Assembly: GCF_021341785.1 (NCBI RefSeq)
Contig: NZ_JAJTTF010000004.1
Location: 1 to 64,000, forward strand
DNA: 64,000 nt
Reading direction: 5' to 3'
Source of the DNA: Microbacterium sp. Au-Mic1
GTDB taxonomy: Bacteria > Actinomycetota > Actinomycetes > Actinomycetales > Microbacteriaceae
Shown: positions 27,519-35,540 of the stretch, one piece after another
Layout of the letters: every line of letters starts with the position of its first letter
Numbering within the stretch: position 1 is the stretch's first letter
Made by a program: the position numbers and the translations under genes
Notes under the pieces: generated by a model
What the model saw: the letters and a program-made list of their open reading frames with translations, nothing else
Told to the model about the DNA's origin: nothing
Databases searched by the model: none

Positions 27519-27835
27519 CCTGGCTGCTGCTGCTCGGCGCGATCGCCTCCGAGGTGACCGCCACCCTGAGCCTGCGCGCCTCCGAGGGCTTCCGCCGCCG
27601 TCGCCATATCCCGGCCATCGTCCTGGGCTACCTGGCCTCCTACGTGCTGCTGGGTGCGGTGCTGGCGCTGGGCATGCCGGTCGGCATCGCGTACGCGGTC
27701 TGGGCGGCACTCGGCGTCGCCGCCACGGCGGTGCTGGGGCGCGTGCTGTTCCGCGATCGCATCTCGGTCATGACCGCGATCGGTCTCGCCGTGATCGTCG
27801 GCGGGGTGATCCTGGTCGAGGCCGGCTCGCACTGA
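27515..27835 (+). CDS. Small multidrug resistance (SMR) family transporter, subunit 2
   Basis: 106 residues, four helices. LLGAIASEVTATLSLRASEG has the conserved membrane Glu; LGMPVGIAYAVWAALGVAAT is the G-x-A-Y-x-x-W helix-3 signature. Its ATG overlaps the stop of subunit 1 (ATGA), consistent with a heterodimeric EmrE-like pump. Ends about 40 bases before the next gene, which has its own -10 box. Confidence 0.88.
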   Translation: MTWLLLLGAIASEVTATLSLRASEGFRRRRHIPAIVLGYLASYVLLGAVLALGMPVGIAYAVWAALGVAATAVLGRVLFRDRISVMTAIGLAVIVGGVILVEAGSH

Positions 27836-27861
27836 TGCCGGGGCGGGTGACTCGCGCGGCG

Positions 27862-27867
27862 TAGAGT
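27862..27867 (+). promoter_or_regulatory. Predicted -10 box, leaderless start
   Basis: TAGAGT, 7 bases before the VOC gene ATG at 27875. Confidence 0.5.
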
Positions 27868-27874
27868 GCGGAGT

Positions 27875-28312
27875 ATGGCCATCCGCATGGACAACGTCGG
27901 CATCGCCGTCCAGGACCTCGAAGCGACCATCTCGTTCTTCACCGATCTCGGGCTCACCGTGCTGGGCCGCGACACCGTGTCGGGGGAGTGGACGGACACG
28001 GCCGTCGGGCTCGATGGCAATCACGCGAGGATCGCCGTGCTGCAGACGCCGGACGGACACGGGCGCGTCGAGCTGTTCGAGTACATCCACCCCGACGCCA
28101 TCGAGACCGCGCCGACGCTCCCGAACGAGATCGGCATGCACCGCATCGCGTTCGCCGTCGACGACATCGACGAGTCGCTGGCGATCGCCGCCCGGCACGG
28201 CTGCTTCCCCCTGCGGGGCGTCGCGAACTACCAGGACGTGTACAAGCTCACCTACCTCCGCGGACCCAGCGGCATCCTGGTGATGTTCGCACAGGAGCTG
28301 CAGCGGGCCTGA
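27875..28312 (+). CDS. VOC family (glyoxalase-like) protein
   Basis: 145 residues with two beta-alpha-beta-beta-beta modules: MDNVGIAVQDLEATISFFTD and MHRIAFAVDDIDESLAIAAR. Metal-type positions ELFEY (Glu) and MHRIAF (His) are kept, but the first module has Asn where a metal-binding His is usual (DNVGIAV), so metal use is uncertain. Could be a dioxygenase-like, glyoxalase-like or resistance protein; the substrate is unknown. The ATG at 27875 is preferred over a GTG 9 bases upstream. Confidence 0.85.
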   Translation: MAIRMDNVGIAVQDLEATISFFTDLGLTVLGRDTVSGEWTDTAVGLDGNHARIAVLQTPDGHGRVELFEYIHPDAIETAPTLPNEIGMHRIAFAVDDIDESLAIAARHGCFPLRGVANYQDVYKLTYLRGPSGILVMFAQELQRA

Positions 28313-28495
28313 CGCGGCGACGGCGGAGACGGGATCCGGCGGATGCGACGCCCGGAGACGGGATGCGTGCGGAGTCGTCGAACGCCGCCGCGGTGGTCGA
28401 CGGGCACGAATCGGTCTCGGCGCACCGTCACACCTTGCCCCGCGGGTTCCGCGCTCGCTAGCCTCACCGAGGGGGGCCGCGAGAAGAGGAGCGAG

Positions 28496-30163
28496 ATGGG
28501 GCCCGCAAGGAAGAGGAGCGGTGCGGCGCGCCTGCGGTCGCCGCTGATCGCCGCCTCGGCGGCACTGCTGATGGTCGGCACCGTGGCGGGTTGCTCGGCG
28601 CCGACGCAGGGCGTGAAGCCGGTGCACGTGCAGACCGGGGCGGCGCCGAACCAGGACGTGATTCCGCTGTACACCGACCGCGCGACCGCTGTCGCCGCCG
28701 CGTTGAAGAAGCTCCCGGCGCACGTCGCCGACGCGCTCAAACGCACCGGCGTCCCCGGCGCCACGGTCGCCGTGGTCTCGAAGGGGAAGACCGTGTACGA
28801 GGGGGCGTTCGGAGTGCGCGACAAGCGCACAGGAGCACCGGTCGATGTCAACACCCTGTTCATGATCGCGTCGATGTCGAAGCCGATCTCGAGCACGATC
28901 GTCGCGCGGGCGATGACCGAGGATCCGAGCATCACCTGGGACACTCCGATCAAGGACCTGATGCCGTCGATGACCTTCAACGATCCGTATGTCACGGCGA
29001 ATGCGACGATCGGCGACGCCTTCGCGCACCGCACCGGCATCCCGACCGGCGGCGGCGACGAACTCGAGGATCTCGGCTTCGATCGCGCGTACATCCTGGC
29101 TCACCTGAACCAGATCCCGCTCGCGCCCTTCCGCACGACGTACCAGTACTCGAACTTCGGACTCACGACCGGCGCGGTGGCCGTCGCCGCCGCGCGGCAC
29201 GAGACCTGGGAGCAGACGGCGAAGGAGCTGCTGTTCGACCCGCTCGGGATGACCTCCACCACCTCCTCGCACGCCGAGTTCCTCGCCACGCGCGACCGGG
29301 CCGTGCAGCACACGCGGATCGGGGCGGACGACTTCGAGCCGCTGTTCGATCGCGACCCCGACGCGGAGGCACCGGCCGGCGGCGTGGCGTCGACGGCAGG
29401 GGACGTGGCCAAATGGATGGCGGTGGTGCTCGCCGACGGCAAGCTCGCGGGCAAGGACTTCATCGACCCTGCGCCGCTCACACAGGCGTTCTCGGCGCAG
29501 ATCGTGAGCTCGCGCAACAGCGCGCTCGACCAGCGGCCCGGGCACTACGGTTTCGGCAGCAACGTCGGATCGGGCGCCGGCGGACGAGTCGTGCTGAGCC
29601 ACTCCGGCGGGTTCGAACTCGGTACGGCCACCGCCGAGGCGATGGTCCCGGACCTCGACCTGGGCATCGTCGTGCTCACCAACGGGGCGCCCATCGGCGT
29701 GCCGGAGGCGGTGAACCAGCAGTTCCTCGACGATGTGCTCTACGGCGCGCAGACCCGGGACTGGGTGAAGGCCTACGGCGGCGTCTTCTCCCACTACAAC
29801 GCTCCCGTCGGCGACCTGGCCGGCGAGAAGCCGCCGGCCGGTGCCAAGCCGCAGGGCCCTGATTCCGACTACGTCGGCACCTACACGAGCCCGTACCTCG
29901 GCACCCTCACGATCACGTCCTCCGGCGGCACGCTGCACGGGGCGATGGGTCCCACCGGCGGTTACACGTTCGACATCGACCCGTGGGACGGCGATACGCT
30001 GTCGTTCGCTCCGACGGGAGAGGGGGCGCCTCCGGGATCCCTTTCCTCGGCCGTGTTCACCCGTGCGGGCAGCGCCGTGCACGGCGTGACACTGGCGTAC
30101 TTCAACAAGTTCGCGCAGGTGCCGCAGCCGTCCGGCCTCGGAGTGTTCACCAAGACCGGATGA
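28496..30163 (+). CDS. Beta-lactamase-family serine hydrolase, lipoprotein
   Basis: 555 residues. Lipoprotein signal ending VAGC (Cys33). Class C beta-lactamase/D-Ala carboxypeptidase-like domain: catalytic S-x-x-K at 126-129 (MIASMSKPISS), the Y-x-N motif YQYSNFGLTTG, and HSGGFELGTA in place of the K-T-G box. A C-terminal beta-rich domain of about 110 residues follows (DYVGTYTSPYLGTLTITSSG). An esterase or peptidase at the cell surface is likely; true beta-lactamase activity cannot be inferred. Start chosen at 28496 because GAGAAGAGGAGCGAG precedes it and the signal peptide follows. Confidence 0.9.
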   Translation: MGPARKRSGAARLRSPLIAASAALLMVGTVAGCSAPTQGVKPVHVQTGAAPNQDVIPLYTDRATAVAAALKKLPAHVADALKRTGVPGATVAVVSKGKTVYEGAFGVRDKRTGAPVDVNTLFMIASMSKPISSTIVARAMTEDPSITWDTPIKDLMPSMTFNDPYVTANATIGDAFAHRTGIPTGGGDELEDLGFDRAYILAHLNQIPLAPFRTTYQYSNFGLTTGAVAVAAARHETWEQTAKELLFDPLGMTSTTSSHAEFLATRDRAVQHTRIGADDFEPLFDRDPDAEAPAGGVASTAGDVAKWMAVVLADGKLAGKDFIDPAPLTQAFSAQIVSSRNSALDQRPGHYGFGSNVGSGAGGRVVLSHSGGFELGTATAEAMVPDLDLGIVVLTNGAPIGVPEAVNQQFLDDVLYGAQTRDWVKAYGGVFSHYNAPVGDLAGEKPPAGAKPQGPDSDYVGTYTSPYLGTLTITSSGGTLHGAMGPTGGYTFDIDPWDGDTLSFAPTGEGAPPGSLSSAVFTRAGSAVHGVTLAYFNKFAQVPQPSGLGVFTKTG

Positions 30164-30184
30164 GCGGCGCCGGCGACGTGACGG

Positions 30185-31138
30185 TCAGCCGTTCGCCACG
30201 ACGTCCGGGTGCGTGCGCAGATACTCCTCGAACGCCTCCGCCGACGTGAGCCGCGGCGTGTAGCCGAAGTCGTCCTTCAGGCGATCGTTGCGCAGCACCG
30301 GCCGGTAGCGCAGGAAGCGGATCTTCTCCGGACCGTGCTCGGTCAGACGCAGGGCGCTGCCGATGGCGAGGGCGATCGTCAGCAGCGGTGCCGGGATCGT
30401 CAGCAGCGGCTTGTGCAGCCGCCGAGCGATCTGCGGTACGGTCAGCGCCCCGTCGCCGGCCACGTTGTAGATGCCGGCGGGGCCCTCGCCGAGGGCTGCG
30501 CGCACCATCGCCGCGGCGACGTCGTCCACCCACACGAACACGAAGGGGGAGTCGGATCCTGCGATGTGCAGGATCCGCTTCGCATCCCACAGCGCCGTGA
30601 TCTGGTTGCGCACGGTGGGGCCCAGGATCGTGCCGATCCGGAAGATCACCTGCTCCAGGGCCGGATGAGTGGTGCGAGCGGCGGCGAGCATCTCCTCGAC
30701 CATGCGCTTGTGCCGCGAGTAGGGGAACTCGTCGTTGCCGCGCAGCGCGTCGGTCTCGTCGATCCACGCCGGATTGTCGGCGTGATACCCGTAGGCGGCT
30801 CCCGAGCTCGAGACCACGAGGCGCCGCACGCCGGACTCCACGCACGCGGCCAGCACGTTGGACGATCCCTGCACGTCGACGCGGAACTCGCCCTGCACAT
30901 CGCGGCCCGGATTGACGATCGCCGCCAGGTGCACGACCGTGTCCACGCGATGCCGGCGCAGCAGCTCGGGCAGTCCGAGCGGATCCGTCACGTCCACCGA
31001 GACCGAGACGACGCCGGGCACCTCGGACTCGCGGAGGTCGCCGCAGATGACGACGTCGACATCGGGGTGGTCGGAGAGGAGACGGGTGACTCTGGTGCCG
31101 AGGAAGCCGGCGCCGCCGGTGACCATGACGCGTCTCAT
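30185..31138 (-). CDS. NAD(P)-dependent extended SDR (epimerase/3-beta-HSD-like)
   Basis: 317 residues. Nucleotide motif VMVTGGAGFLGTR at the N-terminus, catalytic YSRHK (Y-x-x-x-K) around residue 150, VFVWVDDVAAAMVRA in the substrate region. Closest in style to sugar-nucleotide epimerases and hydroxysteroid dehydrogenases. Last of three overlapping minus-strand genes (monooxygenase, transporter, SDR). The start at 31138 is set by the 4-base overlap with the transporter stop. Confidence 0.88.
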   Translation of the reverse strand: MRRVMVTGGAGFLGTRVTRLLSDHPDVDVVICGDLRESEVPGVVSVSVDVTDPLGLPELLRRHRVDTVVHLAAIVNPGRDVQGEFRVDVQGSSNVLAACVESGVRRLVVSSSGAAYGYHADNPAWIDETDALRGNDEFPYSRHKRMVEEMLAAARTTHPALEQVIFRIGTILGPTVRNQITALWDAKRILHIAGSDSPFVFVWVDDVAAAMVRAALGEGPAGIYNVAGDGALTVPQIARRLHKPLLTIPAPLLTIALAIGSALRLTEHGPEKIRFLRYRPVLRNDRLKDDFGYTPRLTSAEAFEEYLRTHPDVVANG

Positions 31139-32088
31139 CGTTCTCCTGCCGGGATGGCTCGCCGGGAGGCGTCGCCCGTGCGCGATCCGGTGCGGCGCGT
31201 GGTGTGCATGCCCCAGAGCGTAGCGACACCGAGACCTGCGACGATGTCCCACACGCCCCACCAGCCGGCGACGACGGCCATGCCGCCGAGACCGCCGAAG
31301 AACGTGAACACCAGTCCGAGTCCGAGACCCGCGTTGCGGATCCCCACCTCGAAGGTCATGGCCTTGCGCTCACGGGTGCCGAGCCCGCCCAGCACAGCCG
31401 TGCCGTAGCCGATCGCGAGCGAGACCGCGTCATGGATCGCGACCACGAGCAGCACGGATCCGATCACGCTGAGGAACACCGCCCAGTTGCCCGCGAGCGC
31501 GCCGACGATGAAGCCCACCAGCGCCAGCAGGCTGAACCAGCGCACGAACGGCTGCACGCGCGAGGCGAGTCGCGGCAGGCGCGCACGCAGCAGCAGCCCG
31601 AGAGCGAACGGCAGGCCGATGATCAGCACGACCTCGAGCAGCATCTGCCACGGGTTCAGCGCGACCTGGTGCAGCAGGAGGCGCGCCGTGGGATGCACCG
31701 AGCCCCAGAACGCGATGCTCAACGGCATCGCCACGATGTAGAGCAGGTTGCCGACCGCGGTCATCGAGACGGACAGGGCCGTATTGCCGCCAGAGCGGTG
31801 CGTGAGCACCTGCGAGATGTTACCGGGCGGGCAGCAGGCGACGAGGATCATGCCCAGCGCCATCGACGGCGTCACCGGCAGGACCAGGGTCAGGCCGAAC
31901 GTCACGGCCGGCAGCACGAGCAGCTGCGCCAGGATCGCCACGATGAAGGGCTTGGGGTGCGTCAGCACGACCCGGAAGTCCTTGGGGGAGGTGTCCAGCG
32001 CGATCCCGAGCATGATCAGGCCGAGCACCACGTTGAGGATCGTCAGCATGCCGGGGGCGAAGTGCACCGCCACGTCGTCGACGTTCAT
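31135..32088 (-). CDS. Bile acid:sodium symporter (BASS) family transporter
   Basis: 317 residues with eight to ten hydrophobic helices. Family marks: LGLIMLGIALDTSPKDFRVV at the N-terminus, MALGMILVACCPPGNISQVL with the sodium-site region, and MTFEVGIRNAGLGLGLVFTF (E-x-G-x-x-N-x-x-L). Imports an organic anion with sodium; substrates of bacterial BASS proteins include bile acids, pantoate and keto acids, so none is assigned. Overlaps both neighbours by 4 bases. Confidence 0.92.
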   Translation of the reverse strand: MNVDDVAVHFAPGMLTILNVVLGLIMLGIALDTSPKDFRVVLTHPKPFIVAILAQLLVLPAVTFGLTLVLPVTPSMALGMILVACCPPGNISQVLTHRSGGNTALSVSMTAVGNLLYIVAMPLSIAFWGSVHPTARLLLHQVALNPWQMLLEVVLIIGLPFALGLLLRARLPRLASRVQPFVRWFSLLALVGFIVGALAGNWAVFLSVIGSVLLVVAIHDAVSLAIGYGTAVLGGLGTRERKAMTFEVGIRNAGLGLGLVFTFFGGLGGMAVVAGWWGVWDIVAGLGVATLWGMHTTRRTGSRTGDASRRAIPAGER

Positions 32089-33428
32089 GTCCTCGCCCTC
32101 CCGGATCCGGTCGGCGCCGGGGCCTCGGCCAGGGCGGCCTTCTCAGTGCGCACCGCCCGTCGGTACGCGTCCTTGTTGACGTAGTACGACATGCGTGCGA
32201 GCCCGAGATAGCGGTACCCGCCGGTGAGGTCCGGCCAGGAGCCCGTCGCGACCCGCGCCCGGAACGCGGCGGCGCGAGCCGGATCCGCCGTCTCCGCGGC
32301 GAGGTAGGCGGCGATCAGCTCGGCCTGCTCGTAGCGGCCCTGCCAGCCGATGCCGCTGGCCTCGATCATGCCCATCATGTACAGGCCGTTGAACGACGGC
32401 GGGAAGACGTTCAGGAACAGCCGCGGCGAGGCATCCGTCCAGTTCAGATGCTCCCGGTCGACGAACGGGTAGTCCAGCGCGTACCCGGTCGCGAGCAGGA
32501 TGAGGTCGTAGTCGCCGCTCGAGCCGTCGCGGAAGCGCACGGTACGGCCGTCGAAGCGATCGATGTCGGCGCGGATGCGCAGGTCGCCTTGGCCGAGGTG
32601 GTTCAGCACGAGGGTGTTCACGATCGGGTGCGACTCGTAGATGCGGTAGTCGGGTCGGGGGAAGCCGAAGCGCACCGGGTCGCCCGTGAACGCCCGCAGC
32701 ACCCGGGAGTCGATCGCCTGCTTGATCCGCGCGGGCAGTGGCCGGCCCTGGTTGAGGGTGTCGCTGGGGCGGCCGAAGAGGTAGCGCGGCACGAAGTAGT
32801 AGCCCCGGCGTACGCTCATGTCGATGCTGGATGCGTGGTGCACGGCATCCACCGCGATGTCGCAGCCGGAGTTGCCGGCTCCGATCACCAGCACCCGACG
32901 GCCGGCGAGCTGCGCGGGATCCTTGTAGGCGCTGGTGTGCATGATCTCGCCCGCGAACTCTCCGGGGAACGCCGGGACGTTCGGTTCGGCGAGCGTGCCG
33001 TTCGCCAGGATCACGCCGTCGTGGCGCCGGACGAAGCCCTCTTCGCGGCCGTCGTCGCCCCGCGCCGTGGCGTGCAGGATCCACCCGTCCCCATCGCGCT
33101 CGAGACGATCCACCCTGGTGTCGAACCGGAAGCGCTCGCGCAGCCCGAACGCATCCGCATAGTCGTCGAAGTAGCGCTTGAGCACGCGATGGCCGGGATA
33201 GTCGACGTCGCTGTCCATCGGGAACTCGGTGAACTCCGTCGTGGTGCGCGAGGAGATGAGGTGTGCGGAGGAGTACATCGTGCTGCGCGGGTTGGTGATG
33301 TCCCAGAGCCCGCCGACACCGTGGGAGGCCTCGTAGCCCGTGGCGTCGACGCCCGCCTTCTGCAGTGCGCGCATGACGGCGAGTCCGGAGGGGCCGGCGC
33401 CGATCACGGCATATGACTTCGTCGTCAT
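32085..33428 (-). CDS. Flavin-containing monooxygenase
   Basis: 447 residues. FAD motif VIGAGPSGLAVMRAL, FMO-identifying FAGEIMHTSAY (F-x-G-x-x-x-H-x-x-x-Y), and NADPH motif VLVIGAGNSGCDIAVDA. YDLILLATGYALDYPF is the family's ATG-containing block. Oxygenates a soft nucleophile or carries out a Baeyer-Villiger-like reaction; substrate unknown. First gene of a three-gene operon with the BASS transporter and SDR, suggesting uptake and oxidation of one organic compound. Confidence 0.92.
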   Translation of the reverse strand: MTTKSYAVIGAGPSGLAVMRALQKAGVDATGYEASHGVGGLWDITNPRSTMYSSAHLISSRTTTEFTEFPMDSDVDYPGHRVLKRYFDDYADAFGLRERFRFDTRVDRLERDGDGWILHATARGDDGREEGFVRRHDGVILANGTLAEPNVPAFPGEFAGEIMHTSAYKDPAQLAGRRVLVIGAGNSGCDIAVDAVHHASSIDMSVRRGYYFVPRYLFGRPSDTLNQGRPLPARIKQAIDSRVLRAFTGDPVRFGFPRPDYRIYESHPIVNTLVLNHLGQGDLRIRADIDRFDGRTVRFRDGSSGDYDLILLATGYALDYPFVDREHLNWTDASPRLFLNVFPPSFNGLYMMGMIEASGIGWQGRYEQAELIAAYLAAETADPARAAAFRARVATGSWPDLTGGYRYLGLARMSYYVNKDAYRRAVRTEKAALAEAPAPTGSGRART

Positions 33429-33564
33429 GCTCTCCTCATCCGTGCGCGGGCCGGGATCTCCGCGCGCAGTGCCCCGATCCTATCGGTGCGCTGAGAGCGC
33501 GGGCGAGAGCGGCGGTGCACATCGCGACGGTTCCGCGGCGGGGCGTGCCGGCCGGCGCCGGTGC

Positions 33565-34152
33565 TCAGCGTCGACGGTCGAGTCGGGCGTCCAGGCCGTT
33601 GCGGACCGCGGGCCACTCGTGGGGGAGGATCGAGTACACGACGGTGTCGCGGAAGGCGCCGTCGGCCCCGATGCGGTGGTTGCGCAGGATGCCGTCCAGC
33701 TTCGCCCCGAGCCGCTCGATCGCGGCGCGAGACTGCCGGTTGTGGAAGTGCGTGCAGAACTGCACCCGGATCGCCTCGCACGCCTCGAAGGCGTGACCCA
33801 GCAGCAGGCGCTTGGCGGACGGATTCACGGCCGTGCCGTGGACCTCGGGCGACAGCCACGTGTAGCCGATCTCGACAGTGCGGTTCGCCTGCTCGATATC
33901 GCAGAACGTCGTCATCCCGACCGCGCGCCCCGTGTCGAGGCGCACGATCGCGAACGGGTTCATCGCACCCTCCGCGGCCAGCGCTCGGCGTCGGGCGATC
34001 TCCGCGGGCACGCCTTCGGCGGACGGGACCGAGGTGTACCAGCGGTCCTCGAGCCCCGCGGTCGCGGCGGCGAGATCCTCGGCGTGCTCCGGGGTGAGCG
34101 GCTCCAGCCGCACGAAGTCGTTCTCGAGGGTGACGGGGGCGAGGAAGTCCAT
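33565..34152 (-). CDS. GNAT N-acetyltransferase (RimJ/RimL type)
   Basis: 195 residues. N-terminal FVRLEPLTPEHAEDLAAATA; central VGMTTFCDIEQANRTVEIGY; VHGTAVNPSAKRLLLGHAFE at the acetyl-CoA site; IRVQFCTHFHNRQSRAAIER with the N-x-x-S-x-x-x-I/A helix. Similar in layout to the protein family that acetylates small molecules or ribosomal proteins. Divergent from the AbiEi-like gene; repeat element A lies in the shared upstream region. Confidence 0.87.
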   Translation of the reverse strand: MDFLAPVTLENDFVRLEPLTPEHAEDLAAATAGLEDRWYTSVPSAEGVPAEIARRRALAAEGAMNPFAIVRLDTGRAVGMTTFCDIEQANRTVEIGYTWLSPEVHGTAVNPSAKRLLLGHAFEACEAIRVQFCTHFHNRQSRAAIERLGAKLDGILRNHRIGADGAFRDTVVYSILPHEWPAVRNGLDARLDRRR

Positions 34153-34221
34153 GGATCGAGGGTATCCGGGGCGGAGCGCCGTCCCGACACGGCCCGCGGC
34201 TCCGGGGATGGTCGCCCGCGG

Positions 34222-34233
34222 GTTTTGGGGCGC
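34222..34233. repeat. Extra outer arm of repeat element A
   Basis: GTTTTGGGGCGC, identical to the inner left arm of the 89-base elements, lies 37 bases upstream of element A. It could be a remnant of a tandem or nested copy. Confidence 0.7.
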
Positions 34234-34258
34234 GCTGGGGCGTTCGGTGCGCGCCGCG

Positions 34259-34347
34259 GTCTGGGGCGCGCTGGGGTCTTTTGGGGCGCCTCACACCACG
34301 AAGCTCGTGCAGGGCGCGCCCCAAAAAAAGGAGAACGCGCCCTGAAC
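34259..34347. repeat. 89-base nested-palindrome element, copy A
   Basis: Left arms GTCTGGGGCGCG (34259-34270) and CTTTTGGGGCGC (34278-34289), a 26-base centre, then right arms GCGCCCCAAAAA (34316-34327) and GCGCCCTGAAC (34337-34347). The centre contains its own stem CACGA-AGC-TCGTG. Divergent intergenic position between the GNAT and AbiEi-like genes, so it is not simply a terminator. The right outer arm is the most diverged of the four copies. Confidence 0.85.
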
Positions 34348-34438
34348 TTCGTCCTCCACAAGGGCTGTGATTGTCGAATTCCGCACGTATTTCATGCGTG
34401 GTGGACACGGGAGCCGGCCCGCGCCTCACCATAGGGCG

Positions 34439-35395
34439 ATGGCTCTCCTCATCCCCGCGGTGCATCATGTGTCGGAGCTCGGCCGCATCCGGCGTACGGC
34501 GTCGGGCGTCTACCGAGCCGACGACCGCGGAGAGCTGGAACGGATCCGGCCTGGTGTCTACGCGCCCCGGCAGGACTGGGCCACCGCATCACCCGAGGGA
34601 CGTGTCATCGCCCGCGCGCACGCGCTCGGACTGGTCTCCGACGACGCTGTGTTCTCGCACGAGACCGCTGCCGCGCTGCACGGGCTTCCCCTGTTCCGCC
34701 CTGATCGGACGCGCGTGCATCTCACGGTCTCTGATGACCGTCCCGGATCCGCGGTCGGGACGGTCCGGCATCGCGGGGCCATATCCGAGGAGGAGGTCGT
34801 CGAGGTCCGAGGATTGCGCTGCACGACGCTCGAGCGCACCGTCGCGGACGTCGCGCGCACCGCGTCCTTCGAGAGCGCCGTGGTCGTGGCGGACGCGGCG
34901 CTGCGATCGCGGTGCGCGTCAGCGTCCGGAACCTACGATGAGGATGCGGCGGCGGCCCTCCTCGAAGCGGTTCATAGCGTCGCGCACCGATCCGCCCAGG
35001 GGCGGCACCGTGCGGACAGGGTAGTGGCGTTCGCCGACGGCCGTGCGCAGCTTCCAGGAGAGAGCATCAGCCGGATCCGACTCGTCGAACTCGGTTTCCG
35101 CAGGATCCGGCTGCAGGTCGAGGTGCCCGGTCCTTACGGCTCGTACTTCGTGGACTTCGCGCTCGACGACCCGTCGGCCGTGGCATTCGGCGAGTTCGAC
35201 GGCGCGATCAAGTATTCCGATGCTGGCATGCTCGCAGGCCGGAGCGGTGCTGAGGTCCTCGACCGGGAGAAGCAGCGGGAGGACTGGATCCGAGGCTCCA
35301 CGCAGCGACCTTTCGCGCGTTGGGGCTGGACGCACATCGATTCGGCGATCGTGCTGGGACGGCGCCTCGCTGCGTTCGGCATCCGTCCCGCCTGA
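34439..35395 (+). CDS. Orphan AbiEi-like protein with C-terminal PD-(D/E)xK-like domain
   Basis: 318 residues. The N-terminal winged-helix region (LGRIRRTASGVYRADDRGEL, IRPGVYA) and following ALGLVSDDAVFSHETAAALH match the AbiEi/type IV antitoxin-like family. ARTLER-type block CTTLERTVADVARTASFESA follows. The C-terminal 110 residues look like a Vsr/DUF559-type nuclease fold: Glu208, Asp239 (YFVDFAL), E252-x-D254 and Lys258 (GEFDGAIKYS). No AbiEii-type toxin gene is adjacent. Bracketed by repeat elements A and B. Start at the ATG at 34439 avoids an unlikely 24-residue extension. Confidence 0.82.
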   Translation: MALLIPAVHHVSELGRIRRTASGVYRADDRGELERIRPGVYAPRQDWATASPEGRVIARAHALGLVSDDAVFSHETAAALHGLPLFRPDRTRVHLTVSDDRPGSAVGTVRHRGAISEEEVVEVRGLRCTTLERTVADVARTASFESAVVVADAALRSRCASASGTYDEDAAAALLEAVHSVAHRSAQGRHRADRVVAFADGRAQLPGESISRIRLVELGFRRIRLQVEVPGPYGSYFVDFALDDPSAVAFGEFDGAIKYSDAGMLAGRSGAEVLDREKQREDWIRGSTQRPFARWGWTHIDSAIVLGRRLAAFGIRPA

Positions 35396-35425
35396 TCCGG
35401 GAGGGCACTGGTGACGCGTTCGATC

Positions 35426-35514
35426 GTTTGGGGCGTGTGGCTCCGTTTTGGGGCGCTTCAGGCCCGGAAATCCCGGTGGGACGCGCCCCAAAACGTCGAA
35501 GCGCGCCCCAAAAC
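35426..35514. repeat. 89-base nested-palindrome element, copy B
   Basis: Arms at 35426-35437 (GTTTGGGGCGTG), 35445-35456 (GTTTTGGGGCGC), 35483-35494 and 35503-35514 (both GCGCCCCAAAAC). Spacers are 7, 26 and 8 bases. Lies between convergent ends of the AbiEi-like and phosphohexomutase genes. The centre holds a small CCGG/CCGG stem. Confidence 0.92.
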
Positions 35515-35540
35515 CGGGGGAGTGAGCTGGGCCGTCCGAC

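Noticed and set aside
27344..30082. Minus-strand open frame of about 900 codons opposite the SMR, VOC and hydrolase genes
   Set aside because: A shadow of strongly supported plus-strand genes.
28496..30163. Calling the serine hydrolase a beta-lactamase resistance gene
   Set aside because: The S-x-x-K and Y-x-N motifs are shared by esterases and peptidases, and the third motif is HSGG instead of KTG.
34439..35395. Complete type IV toxin-antitoxin (AbiE) module
   Set aside because: Only the AbiEi-like protein is present; neighbours are a GNAT enzyme and a phosphohexomutase, with no nucleotidyltransferase toxin.
34259..35514. Ordinary insertion sequence or transposon ends
   Set aside because: No transposase gene, no target duplication visible, and the elements are internally palindromic instead of being simple terminal repeats.
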